A stretch of 64,000 nucleotides of DNA. It comes from 13-2-20CM-68-14 sp051955535. Lineage in GTDB: Bacteria > Actinomycetota > Thermoleophilia > Gaiellales > Gaiellaceae. Where the stretch lies: assembly GCA_051955535.1 (NCBI GenBank), contig JBQCGP010000051.1, positions 62,001-126,000 on the forward strand, in the 5' to 3' direction. The translations under genes and the position numbers were made by a program. Of this stretch, positions 50,308 to 58,366 are shown in pieces (position 1 is the first letter of the stretch; each line of letters opens with the position of its first letter). The notes below the pieces were generated by a model. It did not search any database. It had not been told where the DNA came from and was given only the letters and a program-made list of their open reading frames with translations.

Positions 50308-51557
50308 GCGTGCTCGCGCTCGGCGCCGGCAGCGGCGAGATCGAACGCCTCGTGGAGCGCTAGCACCGTCCGCTCGGCGTCGTCACGATCGACGAAGAAG
50401 GAGATCTTGATCGGCGACGTGACGATGAAACGGGGATCGGCGTTGATCTCGCGCAGGGTCGCGAACGTCCGGGCGGCGACGCCGGGGTGGCTCTTCATCC
50501 CTGCGCCGATCAGGCTGATCTTGGCAAGCCCTTCGATCCGCTCGCGCACGGCGCCGGCGCTGTCGAGGGCAGCGTCGGCTTCGCGCTCGTCCCCGAGCGG
50601 CGCGGAGAAGACTATCTCGTCGCCGGTCTGGATAATCGTGTCGACGTTGACTCCTGCCTCCGCAAGCGCGTCGAAGAGGTCGGCCCGATCGACAGCGCGG
50701 ACGCGGTAGACCGCCTCGTCGAAGGTGTGGGCGACGCCGGAGATGATCGCCTTCTCGAGCATCCGTTCGTCCTCTTCCGTAACCCAGGTGCCGTCGTCGT
50801 CGCTGAACGTCGAGCGGACGTGCAGCTTGACGCCATAGTTCCGCGCGACCTCAACCGAGCGTAGCTGAAGCACTTTCGCGCCAGAGGCCGAAAGCTCCAG
50901 CATCTCGTCGTAAGTGACGGCGTGGAGCTTGCGGGCTTTGGGCGCGATCCGCGGGTCGGCGGTGAAGACGCCCGCGACATCGGTGTAGATCTCGCAGTGG
51001 TTCGCGCCGAGCGCCGCAGCCAGCGCGACGGCGGTCGTGTCGGAGCCGCCGCGGCCGAGCGTCGTGACTTCCTGGGCCGTGGAGACGCCCTGGAAGCCGG
51101 CGACGAGCACGACTTTTTCCTCGTCGAGCGCCTCATGGATGCGGCGTGCCCGGACATCGACGATCTTGGCCTTGCCGTGGGCGGTATCGGTGACGATCCC
51201 CGCCTGGCTGCCGGTCAGCGAGATGGCCTCGTGGCCGAGGTCGTGGATCGCCATCGCGGCGAGCGCGCACGAGATCCGCTCGCCCACCGAGATCAGCATG
51301 TCCAGCTCGCGCGGCTCCGGGGTCGGCGAGATCTCGTAGGCGAGGCGGACGAGATCGTCGGTTGTGTCGCCCATCGCCGAGAGGACGGCCACGACGCGCG
51401 TCCCCTCGGAGTGCGCGGCGACGATGCGGGAGGCGACGTCCTTCAGCTTCTGCGGGTCACCGACCGAGGTGCCGCCGAACTTCATCACGACCGTCCCGGC
51501 GCGGGTGGGCGCCTCGCCCGCGACCGCGGGGACGCCTTCGAAGTCGGTCGTCGCCAC
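50304..51557 (-). CDS. lysC: Aspartate kinase
   Basis: A 417-aa aspartokinase. The N-terminal KFGGTSVGDP motif, GRGGSDTTAVALAAALGA and TDVAGVFTADPR are the kinase signatures. Two C-terminal ACT domains (about 265-400) give feedback control by lysine/threonine. The GTG is 6 nt after TAGACT. The stop overlaps the CTG of lysA. Confidence 0.95.
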   Translation of the reverse strand: MATTDFEGVPAVAGEAPTRAGTVVMKFGGTSVGDPQKLKDVASRIVAAHSEGTRVVAVLSAMGDTTDDLVRLAYEISPTPEPRELDMLISVGERISCALAAMAIHDLGHEAISLTGSQAGIVTDTAHGKAKIVDVRARRIHEALDEEKVVLVAGFQGVSTAQEVTTLGRGGSDTTAVALAAALGANHCEIYTDVAGVFTADPRIAPKARKLHAVTYDEMLELSASGAKVLQLRSVEVARNYGVKLHVRSTFSDDDGTWVTEEDERMLEKAIISGVAHTFDEAVYRVRAVDRADLFDALAEAGVNVDTIIQTGDEIVFSAPLGDEREADAALDSAGAVRERIEGLAKISLIGAGMKSHPGVAARTFATLREINADPRFIVTSPIKISFFVDRDDAERTVLALHEAFDLAAAGAEREHA

Positions 51558-51733
51558 GGGTGAAGTCTAGGCGGGCGCTTCTGGTCCGTTCGGGACGGCT
51601 CCTGGGGATGAAAAGTCACACTCTTGTTGCAGTTGCCATGGCCGTTCGCGGCAGTTCGGGTGGACAGTCCACTTCGAAGCACCCGCACCGTCAGCCGCGA
51701 CGCGGCCCCACGCCGTTCGGGTACGAATGCGGA

Positions 51734-52705
51734 ATGCGTTACCGCCGGCTCGGCTCGAGCGACCTGGAAGTCTCGGAGATCGCACTCGGAAGCTGGCTCA
51801 CCTACGGACTCGGCATCGACGACTCCGCCGCGCGCGCCTGCGTCGACAAGGCATTCGAGGTCGGCATCAACTTCATCGACACGTCGAACGTCTACGGCCG
51901 TGGCGCCGCCGAGAGCTTCCTGGGCGACGCCCTCTCCAACCGCCCCCGCGACTCGTACGTCCTCGCGACCAAGCTCTTCTTCCCGATGGACGACGTGGGC
52001 GAGAACAAGGGTCTCTCGCGGCAACAGGTCTTCAAGCAGATCGACGACTCGTTGCGCCGTCTGCGAACCGACTATGTCGACCTGTACCAGTGCCACCGCT
52101 ACGACCCGATGACGCCGCTCGAGGAGACCATGGAGGCGCTGAGCGAGATCGTCCGCCAGGGCAAGGTGCGATACGTCGGCTTCAGCGAGTGGACGGCCGA
52201 GCAGATCCAGGCGTCGCTCGATCTCAGCCCGCCCGACGAGAAGTTCGTCTCCAGCCAGCCCCAGTACTCGGTCCTCTGGCGGGTCCCCGAGCGCAACGTG
52301 ATCCCGCTCTGCGCCGCGAACGGGATCTCGCAGGTCGTCTGGTCTCCACTCGGGCAGGGGGTCCTGACAGGCAAGTACAAGCCCGGTGAGTCACCGCCGC
52401 CCGGCACGCGCATGGGCCGCGAGACGATGGGCTGGGCGATGGACCGTCTCCGGGACGAGGACGTCCTCGAAGCCGTCCAGCGGCTCCGGCCGATCGCGGA
52501 CGGGCTCGGGATCACGATGGCCCAGCTCGCGCTCGCCTGGGTGCTGCGCGAGCTGAATCTCGCCGCGGCGATCATCGGCGCGACGAAGCCGGAGCAGGTC
52601 GAGGACAACGCCGGCGCGTCCGGGATCGAACTCGACGACTCGACGCTGGCCGCGATCGACGAGGCCGTCGCCGACGTCGTCGTTTACGGCCCGGTTTCGG
52701 TCTAG
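51734..52705 (+). CDS. Aldo/keto reductase (potassium channel beta-like)
   Basis: A 323-aa TIM-barrel reductase. The catalytic tetrad is present (Asp in INFIDTSNVYG with its Tyr, Lys in VLATKLF, His in LYQCHRYD), and NADPH contacts lie in IIGATKPEQVEDN. It resembles the AKR/Kv-beta group acting on aldehydes. The ATG is chosen for the family-like start MRYRRLGSSDLEVSE; the frame is open further upstream. The terminal codons lie in the left flank of repeat copy C. Confidence 0.9.
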   Translation: MRYRRLGSSDLEVSEIALGSWLTYGLGIDDSAARACVDKAFEVGINFIDTSNVYGRGAAESFLGDALSNRPRDSYVLATKLFFPMDDVGENKGLSRQQVFKQIDDSLRRLRTDYVDLYQCHRYDPMTPLEETMEALSEIVRQGKVRYVGFSEWTAEQIQASLDLSPPDEKFVSSQPQYSVLWRVPERNVIPLCAANGISQVVWSPLGQGVLTGKYKPGESPPPGTRMGRETMGWAMDRLRDEDVLEAVQRLRPIADGLGITMAQLALAWVLRELNLAAAIIGATKPEQVEDNAGASGIELDDSTLAAIDEAVADVVVYGPVSV

Positions 52706-52834
52706 CTAGATCTCGCGCCGCCCTCGAGGCACCGCTTGCGGTGCCGACTGGAGGCCGTGGCGGCTTTGCGGGCGCGGCCGTCTAAACCCGGCTCAAGGAG
52801 CCGGTGCGCGGTCGACCTAGATCTCGCGCCGCCC
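52679..52834 (+). repeat. 66-nt double-hairpin element, copy C, with duplicated flanks
   Basis: The element is 52724-52789. Hairpin 1 is the perfect GGCACCGC-TT-GCGGTGCC and hairpin 2 spans GGCCGTGGCGGC to GCGCGGCC, followed by GTCTAAACCC. Flanks 52679-52723 and 52790-52834 are copies; the last 18 nt (CTAGATCTCGCGCCGCCC) are identical, 111 nt apart, and encode the recR C-terminus (GRREI and stop). The aldo/keto reductase stop survives in the left copy and the recR end in the right copy. Confidence 0.85.
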
Positions 52835-53407
52835 GGTGAGCGCACGGCCGAGCGTGACCTCGTCCGCGTACTCGAGGTCGCCGCCGACGGGGAGTCCACT
52901 CGCGAGCCGGGTCACTCGCACGCGGCCGCGCAACCGGTCGGCAAGGAACGCTGCGGTGGCCTCGCCGGTCATGTTCGGGTTCGTCGCGAGCACGACCTCC
53001 TCGATCCCGTTCCGCTCGACCCGGCCGAGCAGCTCGTCGATCCGCAGGTGCTCCGGCTCGACGCCGTCCAGCGGCGAGAGCGCACCGCCGAGCACGTGGT
53101 AGAGCCCGCGGTACTCGTGCGTTCGCTCGACCGAGATCAGGTCGACCGGCTGCTCGACGACGCAGACGATCGTCCGGTCGCGACGGGCGTCGTCACAGAT
53201 CGAGCAAAGCTCCTCCTCGGTCAGGTTCCCGCACTCCTTGCAGAAACGGACTCGCTCCTTGACCTCCTCGATTGCTCCGGCCAGCGCGAGTGCCTCGTCC
53301 TTCGGCGCCCTGAGCAGGTGAAAAGCGAGCCGGTGCGCGGTGCGCGTGCCGACGCCCGGGAGGCGGGTCAGCTGCGCGACGAGGTTGTCGACGGCCGGTG
53401 AGAGCAC
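52817..53407 (-). CDS. recR: Recombination protein RecR
   Basis: A 196-aa RecR. The helix-hairpin-helix LTRLPGVGTRTAHRLAFHLL leads to a zinc finger (CKECGNLTEEELCSIC) and a Toprim domain (IVCVVEQPVDLISVERTHEY, then VVLATNPNMTGEATA). It loads RecA at gaps with RecFO. GGCAGAAT lies just upstream of the GTG. The gene order dnaX-ybaB-(cNMP)-recR is the classic recombination/replication neighbourhood. Confidence 0.96.
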   Translation of the reverse strand: MLSPAVDNLVAQLTRLPGVGTRTAHRLAFHLLRAPKDEALALAGAIEEVKERVRFCKECGNLTEEELCSICDDARRDRTIVCVVEQPVDLISVERTHEYRGLYHVLGGALSPLDGVEPEHLRIDELLGRVERNGIEEVVLATNPNMTGEATAAFLADRLRGRVRVTRLASGLPVGGDLEYADEVTLGRALTGRREI

Positions 53408-53455
53408 CGGCCAATTCTGCCTATGTGACTTGTCGTCGCAGCCGCGCAGCCATGA

Positions 53456-53863
53456 TCAGGCTGAGCTGTCGAGCTCGGCCAGACGCTCATGCGCGAGCTT
53501 GCGAATCGCGTCGGCGACCTGAGGCTCGGCCTCGACCAGATGCTCGAATCCGACCCGGTCGAGCGCAAGGCAGCGCAGCGGCGTTTTCGAGACAACGCGC
53601 GCGCGGCGCAGCCCGTCGTCCTCGATCAGCGAAATCTCGCCGACGACGTCTCCGCGCCCGAGCTCTCGTTCGAAGCCGCGCACCTCGACCACGACAGTCC
53701 CTTCGCAGATCACGAACATCCCGGCCCCCGGGACTCGAGACTCGATCAGTACGTGGTCGGCCGGGAACTCCACCTCTGAGAAGGGCACGGCGATGCGCTC
53801 GAGCGTCGCCTCGTCGAACCGGGCGAAGAACGGGCTGCTGCGCAAAAGCTCTGCGGTCGCCAT
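53456..53863 (-). CDS. Cyclic nucleotide-binding domain protein
   Basis: A 135-aa protein consisting of one cNMP-binding domain: FADEATL-like helix, then VLIESRVPGAGMFVICEGTVVVEV and the phosphate-binding cassette region ELGRGDVVGEISLIEDDGLRRARVV. No DNA-binding or kinase domain is fused. The ATG lies 4 nt past the ybaB stop, so it is in the dnaX-ybaB operon. The ligand (cAMP, cGMP or none) is unknown. Confidence 0.83.
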   Translation of the reverse strand: MATAELLRSSPFFARFDEATLERIAVPFSEVEFPADHVLIESRVPGAGMFVICEGTVVVEVRGFERELGRGDVVGEISLIEDDGLRRARVVSKTPLRCLALDRVGFEHLVEAEPQVADAIRKLAHERLAELDSSA

Positions 53864-53867
53864 CGAA

Positions 53868-54188
53868 CTAGAGACCGGGGAGCCCAAGACCCTGCATACC
53901 GCCCATCGCGCTGCCGAGCTTACTCTCGACGAGCTTCTGCGCCGAGCGGAGCGCTTCGTTCACGGCTGCGAGCACCATGTCGGCGAGCATCTCCGGGTCG
54001 TCGGGGTCGATCGCCTCCGGCGAGATCTTGATCTCGGTGATCTCGAGCGCGCCGGTCGCCTTGACCTTCACCATCCCACCGCCGGCAGACGCCTCGACGA
54101 CCTCGTCGGCGAGCTCTGCCTGCGCCTTCGCCATCTGGTCCTGCATCTGCTGGGCCTGCTGCATCAGCTTTTCGAAGTCCATGGCCAT
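53868..54188 (-). CDS. YbaB/EbfC nucleoid-associated protein
   Basis: A 106-aa protein: MDFEKLMQQAQQMQDQMAKA is the N-terminal coiled coil, and VKATGALEITEIKISPEAID the central strand pair of the YbaB tweezers fold. It binds DNA and is usually encoded between dnaX and recR, as here. Start 2 nt past the dnaX stop. Confidence 0.93.
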   Translation of the reverse strand: MAMDFEKLMQQAQQMQDQMAKAQAELADEVVEASAGGGMVKVKATGALEITEIKISPEAIDPDDPEMLADMVLAAVNEALRSAQKLVESKLGSAMGGMQGLGLPGL

Positions 54189-54190
54189 CC

Positions 54191-55783
54191 CTACTGCTCC
54201 TCCTCGACCTCGCGGGCGTCGAACGTCTCTTTGATCAGCGAGACGAAATCGTCCTCGCTCGCCGGCTCCTCGTCGTCGGGCTCGCTGTCCCCGCCGTTCG
54301 CGCCGAGCTCGAATGCGAGCGCCAGCCGGCGCCCGGTCACCTCGTAGAGGGCGTCGGCGAGCAGCGTCGCGTTCTTCGGTTCCTCCGCGAGCTGGCGGTG
54401 GAACGCGGCGTTGCGCGGAAACTCGAGCGTCAGCGTGTCGCCAGCGAGCCCGGCGGGTTGCGCCTCGCGGAGGACGGACGCGGTCGGGATCGACTTCTCC
54501 TCCACGGCCGGGAGGACGGCACGCTGCCAGGCCTCTCGGAGCTGCTCGAGGTCGACGGACGGCGGCTCCCGCGCAGGAATCTCCTCCGCCGGGGTCGTCT
54601 GTTCGGGCCGTGTCTCTGGGACAGACCCCGGAACCGTTCCGGACTGGGGACGCTCCTCGAGCTGCTCCAGCCGGTAAGCGGTCGACTCGCGCGACAGATC
54701 CGCGGCCGGTCGCGTCACCTTGACGAGGGCGAGCTCGAGCGGGAGCCGCGGATCTGCGCCCTGGCGCATGTCCTCGACGGCGACCGCGAGCAGGTCGCAA
54801 AGGCGCAGAACGGTCGCTTCCCCGAGCTGGTTCGCCTGCTCGCGCAGCCGCTCGCGGACCTCCTCGGTGACGGGCAGCGAGTCGGGAACGTGCCCCATGT
54901 GCTGAACGAGCAGCAGGTGGCGGAGGTGCTCGAGCAGGTCGGTCACGAGCCGGCCGAGGTCCTGGCCCTGCTCGGAGAGCTCCTCGATGAAGGTGAGCGC
55001 GCCGGCCGTATCGCGGTCGACGATCAGGTCGCAGAGCCGGAAGAGCGCCTCCTCCTCGACCGCGCCGAGCAGCTGGAGGACGTCCTGGACGGTGATCTTC
55101 TTCCCGGTCGCGGCGGCGAGCTGGTCGAGCGTCGAGACGGCGTCGCGGAAGGCGCCGCGCGCGGCCCGCGCGATCAGCGCGAGCGCGGCGTCCGGAACCT
55201 CGATCTCCTCGCCGTCGGCGACCCAGCGCAGCACGCGCACGAGCTCCGGCAACCGCGGGCGCGCGAAAACGAACGTCTGGCAGCGCGAGCGGACGGTCGG
55301 GAGCATCTTGCTCAGGTCGGTCGTGCAGAAGACGAAGACGAGGTGGGGCGGAGGCTCCTCGATCAGCTTCAGGAGCGCGTTGAAGGCCGCATCGGTGAGC
55401 TGGTGCGCCTCGTCGAGGATGTAGACCTTGTAGCGGCCCTCGACCGGCTGGAGGACGGCGTGGTCACGGATGTCTCGGATGTCATCGATCCCGCGCTGCG
55501 AGGCCGCGTCCATCTCGACCACGTCAAGCGAGGTGCCGGCGGCGATCGCGCGGCAGATGTGGCAGTCGCCGTCGGGCTTCGAGGTCGGGCCCTTCTCGCA
55601 GTTCAGCGCCTTGGCGAGGATCCGCGCCAGGGAGGTCTTGCCGGTTCCGCGCGGCCCCGCGAACAGGTAGGCCTGCCGGATCTGTCCCGCGTCGATTGCG
55701 TTCTCGAGCGTCCGAACGACCGGCTCCTGCCCGACAACCTCATCGAATCGCTGAGGGCGGTATTTCCGGTAGAGGGCGGCCAC
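54191..55783 (-). CDS. dnaX: DNA polymerase III subunit gamma/tau
   Basis: A 530-aa clamp-loader ATPase. It has YRKYRPQRFDEVVGQE, Walker A GPRGTGKTS, a four-Cys zinc module (C in NCEKGPTSKPDGDCHIC), the DEAH-type Walker B ILDEAHQLTDAAFNALL, and sensor 1 FCTTDLSK. The C-terminal part (about 370-530) is the tau tail. GTG start. It is encoded just downstream of the SRP RNA gene with a terminator between. Confidence 0.95.
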   Translation of the reverse strand: MAALYRKYRPQRFDEVVGQEPVVRTLENAIDAGQIRQAYLFAGPRGTGKTSLARILAKALNCEKGPTSKPDGDCHICRAIAAGTSLDVVEMDAASQRGIDDIRDIRDHAVLQPVEGRYKVYILDEAHQLTDAAFNALLKLIEEPPPHLVFVFCTTDLSKMLPTVRSRCQTFVFARPRLPELVRVLRWVADGEEIEVPDAALALIARAARGAFRDAVSTLDQLAAATGKKITVQDVLQLLGAVEEEALFRLCDLIVDRDTAGALTFIEELSEQGQDLGRLVTDLLEHLRHLLLVQHMGHVPDSLPVTEEVRERLREQANQLGEATVLRLCDLLAVAVEDMRQGADPRLPLELALVKVTRPAADLSRESTAYRLEQLEERPQSGTVPGSVPETRPEQTTPAEEIPAREPPSVDLEQLREAWQRAVLPAVEEKSIPTASVLREAQPAGLAGDTLTLEFPRNAAFHRQLAEEPKNATLLADALYEVTGRRLALAFELGANGGDSEPDDEEPASEDDFVSLIKETFDAREVEEEQ

Positions 55784-55827
55784 GCGGTGATGCTATCTCC
55801 CGAGCGCAGCGTAGGGACAAACCAGAT

Positions 55828-55856
55828 CCGCGGAAAATGCGGAGCATTTTCCGCGG
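55828..55856 (-). terminator. Terminator of the SRP RNA gene
   Basis: CCGCGGAAAATGC and GCATTTTCCGCGG form a perfect 13-bp stem with a 3-nt loop, directly after the SRP RNA on the minus strand. A T-containing tail (ATCTGGTTTGT) follows. This separates ffs from dnaX. Confidence 0.75.
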
Positions 55857-55861
55857 CGCAT

Positions 55862-55940
55862 AGCCGCGGCACCTGCGAGGAATTCTTAGGGCTGCTTCCT
55901 TCCGGATCTGACCCGGTTCGAACACTCTCAGTGCCGCGGG
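55862..55940 (-). ncRNA. ffs: Signal recognition particle RNA (4.5S-type)
   Basis: The minus strand carries the universal SRP apical motif GGTCAGATCCGGAAGGAAGC with its GGAA tetraloop. The terminal stem pairs CCGCGGCAC (55939-55931) with GTGCCGCGG (55872-55864). TACGAT at 55953-55948 gives a start about 7 nt downstream. It is a short bacterial SRP RNA that binds Ffh. The location next to dnaX is common. Confidence 0.93.
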
Positions 55941-55980
55941 CGCGCCGATCGTAGCAGCGGCCTGCGCCTATGATCCTGCA

Positions 55981-57498
55981 ATGCCCACGGAGGCTGTCGA
56001 CCGCCGCCGCTGGACGCTCGTCGCCGTCTGCGTAACGACGTTCATGCTCCTGCTCGACATCACGGTCGTGGTCGTCGCGCTGCCGCGGATTCAGTCGAAC
56101 CTGACCGCGGGGCTGACCGGGCTCCAGTGGGTCGTCGACGCCTACGCCCTGGCGCTCGCCGCGCTGATCCTCACGGCCGGGGCGCTTGCCGATCGATACG
56201 GACGCCGGCTGATGTTCATCTTCGGCGTGATCGTCTTCACCGGCGCCTCGGCGGTCTGCGGCGCGGCTTGGAGCATCGCCGCGCTCGACATCGCACGCGG
56301 CGTCCAGGGAATCGGAGGCGCCGCGCTCTTCGCGACCGCGCTCGCGCTGATCGGCTACGAGTACCGCGGCCGCGAACTCTTTGGGGCGATTGCAGTCTGG
56401 GGCGCCACGATCGGCGCCGCCGTCGCGAGCGGGCCGCTCGTCGGAGGGCTGCTGACCGACGGCCTCGGCTGGCGGTGGGTCTTCTACGTCAACATCCCCG
56501 TTGGCGCGTTCGCGCTCTTCGTGGCCTTCCGCTACATGGCCGAGTCGCGCGACGAGGGCGCCGTCCGCACGGATTTCGCCGGCCTGGTGACTTTTTCGGC
56601 TGCGCTCTTCCTGATCGTGTTCGGACTGCTGCGCGGCAACAGCGAGGGCTGGTCGAGCACGCTGATCGTCTCGACGCTCGCGGTAGGGGTCGCGATGCTG
56701 GGCCTCTTCGTGCTCGTCGAGCTGCGCCAGAGACGGCCGATGCTCGACATGTCGCTCTTCCGGCGGCCGGCGTTCGTCGGTGTCTCGCTGTCGACGTTCG
56801 CGCTCGGCGCCGGGATGTTCGCGATGTTTCCGTACCTCTCGCTTTATCTCCAGGACGTGCTCGGCTTTTCGCCGCTGGGGGCAGGCCTCCGGCTGCTGCC
56901 GCTGACCGTGTTCGTCTTCGTCGTCCCGATCGCGACGCGCAATATCGCGCAGCGAACCGCTGCATGGATCCTGGCCGGGGTCGGATTGCTGCTCGTCTCG
57001 GGGTCGCTGCTCCTGATGCACGGCGTCTCCGCGGACGCGAAATGGACGACGCTGCTCGCCGGCTTCGTCGTCAGCGGGATCGGTATCGGGCTTGCGAACC
57101 CGACGCTGGCTGCCTCGGCGCTCCGAGTCGTCGACCCGGCCCGGTCGGGGATGGCGTCAGGGTTCAACAACACCTGCCGGCTCGCCGGTGTCTCGATCGG
57201 CGTCGCCGGCCTCGGCGCCGTTCTCGAGCACCGAGTGGGAACCTCGCTCGACTCGAGCGGCCACGGCGCGCTCGCGCAGGCGGTCAGCTCGTCCGGCGAG
57301 CGCGTTGCGCACGGCCAACCAGTGCTTGCCCACATCGCAGGAGTGGCGTTTTCCAATGGCCTCAACGCGGCGCTGCTGACCGGCTTCATCACGGTCTTCG
57401 TCGGCGCGGTGAGCGCGATCGTGTTGATACGTGGGAGGCCCGCGGAGGCGCCCACCCCCGAGCAAGCGGCGGTATCCTCGACGGGCGGGGGCGCGTAG
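55981..57498 (+). CDS. MFS drug efflux transporter (DHA2/EmrB-like, 14 TM)
   Basis: A 505-aa permease with 14 predicted helices. Motif A GALADRYGRRLMF and the antiporter motif-C-like AIGVAGLGAVLEH region are typical of QacA/EmrB-type proton-drug antiporters, as is LDITVVVVALPRIQ in helix 1. ATG 6 nt after TATGAT. The last nine codons (SSTGGGA and stop) are read from a duplicated tRNA-Val promoter segment (57470-57501). Confidence 0.9.
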   Translation: MPTEAVDRRRWTLVAVCVTTFMLLLDITVVVVALPRIQSNLTAGLTGLQWVVDAYALALAALILTAGALADRYGRRLMFIFGVIVFTGASAVCGAAWSIAALDIARGVQGIGGAALFATALALIGYEYRGRELFGAIAVWGATIGAAVASGPLVGGLLTDGLGWRWVFYVNIPVGAFALFVAFRYMAESRDEGAVRTDFAGLVTFSAALFLIVFGLLRGNSEGWSSTLIVSTLAVGVAMLGLFVLVELRQRRPMLDMSLFRRPAFVGVSLSTFALGAGMFAMFPYLSLYLQDVLGFSPLGAGLRLLPLTVFVFVVPIATRNIAQRTAAWILAGVGLLLVSGSLLLMHGVSADAKWTTLLAGFVVSGIGIGLANPTLAASALRVVDPARSGMASGFNNTCRLAGVSIGVAGLGAVLEHRVGTSLDSSGHGALAQAVSSSGERVAHGQPVLAHIAGVAFSNGLNAALLTGFITVFVGAVSAIVLIRGRPAEAPTPEQAAVSSTGGGA

Positions 57499-57643
57499 CT
57501 CTCGCCGCGCGAAGTCCGGCTCGGCTGGCGCCGAGCCATGACGACTTCGCGCAGGACTTGATCCAGGATCCGAGGCTGGTGAGCCGACGCCGGCCAAGCC
57601 GGCATCGGCGACGGTATCCTCGCCTGGCCGGGGCGCGTAGCTC
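57470..57643 (+). repeat. Duplicated tRNA-Val promoter and 5' part around a hairpin segment
   Basis: 57470-57501 and 57612-57643 match at 29 of 32 positions (CGGTATCCTCG through GCGCGTAGCTC), a 142-nt period. The right copy is the promoter and 5' end of tRNA-Val. The 110-nt interior holds nested inverted repeats: GCGCGAAGTC (57507) with GACTTCGCGC (57543) enclosing GGCTCGGC/GCCGAGCC, and GCCGACGCCGGC with GCCGGCATCGGC. The architecture is like the 66-nt elements but the sequence is different. Confidence 0.75.
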
Positions 57644-57702
57644 AGCGGGAGAGCGCCCGCTTCACACGCGGGAGGTCGCTGGTTCGATCCCAGCCGCGCC
57701 CA
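57631..57702 (+). tRNA. tRNA-Val (anticodon CAC)
   Basis: A 72-nt cloverleaf: acceptor GGGCGCG/CGCGCCC, anticodon stem CCCGC/GCGGG around loop TTCACAC (anticodon CAC), and T-arm with GGTTCGATCCC. CCA is not encoded. TATCCT at 57615-57620 serves as -10. Its 5' part is duplicated 142 nt upstream. Confidence 0.97.
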
Positions 57703-57910
57703 TTGGCTTGACCAGGCCGTTTGCACCTCACTTAGCGCCTCGGGTCACTCGCCAAAACGCCAAATAGACGCCAAAACGATCAAAGCGAAACGCTGCAAAC
57801 CGCGAGGTCGTGACTCGTGGCATGACTCACTCCGACCGTTCGCGCTCTTGTCTCGCCATGGGCGTCGGCGTAGTGTCGGCGGCGGTTAAGCGAAGCTGAC
57901 AGGAGGCGAC
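57703..57910. other. Gene-free segment with CGCCAAA repeats downstream of tRNA-Val
   Basis: No gene is supported here. CGCCAAA recurs at 57750, 57758 and 57769, giving AT-richer direct repeats just past the tRNA 3' end, where integrated elements often leave integrase arm sites. No integrase gene and no second copy of the tRNA-Val 3' end were found, so an att site is only a possibility. Confidence 0.4.
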
Positions 57911-58366
57911 ATGCGACGTTCTCTCCTTCTCACGCTCCTTGCGCTCGGCGTTCTCGCTGCAGTTGCACTTCCAGCTGGTGCGGCCCCGCCTGACGCGTTC
58001 TACGCCCAGTTCCAGGACAACGAGTGCGCTAGCCATGCGGAATGCGGGACTGGTCTTGTCGAAGGGTACGGCCACGTGACCACGACCTTGGACAGAACCG
58101 GGGCTGACTTCGATCCCGCCACCGGCTGCTTGATCAACGTCACCGCAGTACGAGATGTGCAGCTCGTGGACGACCCGTCCAGCACCCTGACGCTCGCTGT
58201 GTTCGACGGCGTGATCTGCGGCAACCGGGGGTCGGCGTCGTTCACGATCTCGGGCGCAACAGGCGCATTTGCAGGACTAGCCGTCTTGCCTGGCACGGTC
58301 AGAATCACTCTCATCAACGGCATCCCGGCCGACTCCGCGCAGTATCGGGCAACACTCGCGCCCTAG
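57911..58366 (+). CDS. Secreted hypothetical protein
   Basis: A 151-aa exported protein with a clear signal peptide (1-24, ending PAGAAP) and a beta-rich mature domain with four Cys (NECASHAECGTG, GCLINV, GVICGNRG), likely two disulfides. AGGAGG precedes the ATG. No family recognised. It lies in an otherwise gene-poor region. Confidence 0.75.
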   Translation: MRRSLLLTLLALGVLAAVALPAGAAPPDAFYAQFQDNECASHAECGTGLVEGYGHVTTTLDRTGADFDPATGCLINVTAVRDVQLVDDPSSTLTLAVFDGVICGNRGSASFTISGATGAFAGLAVLPGTVRITLINGIPADSAQYRATLAP

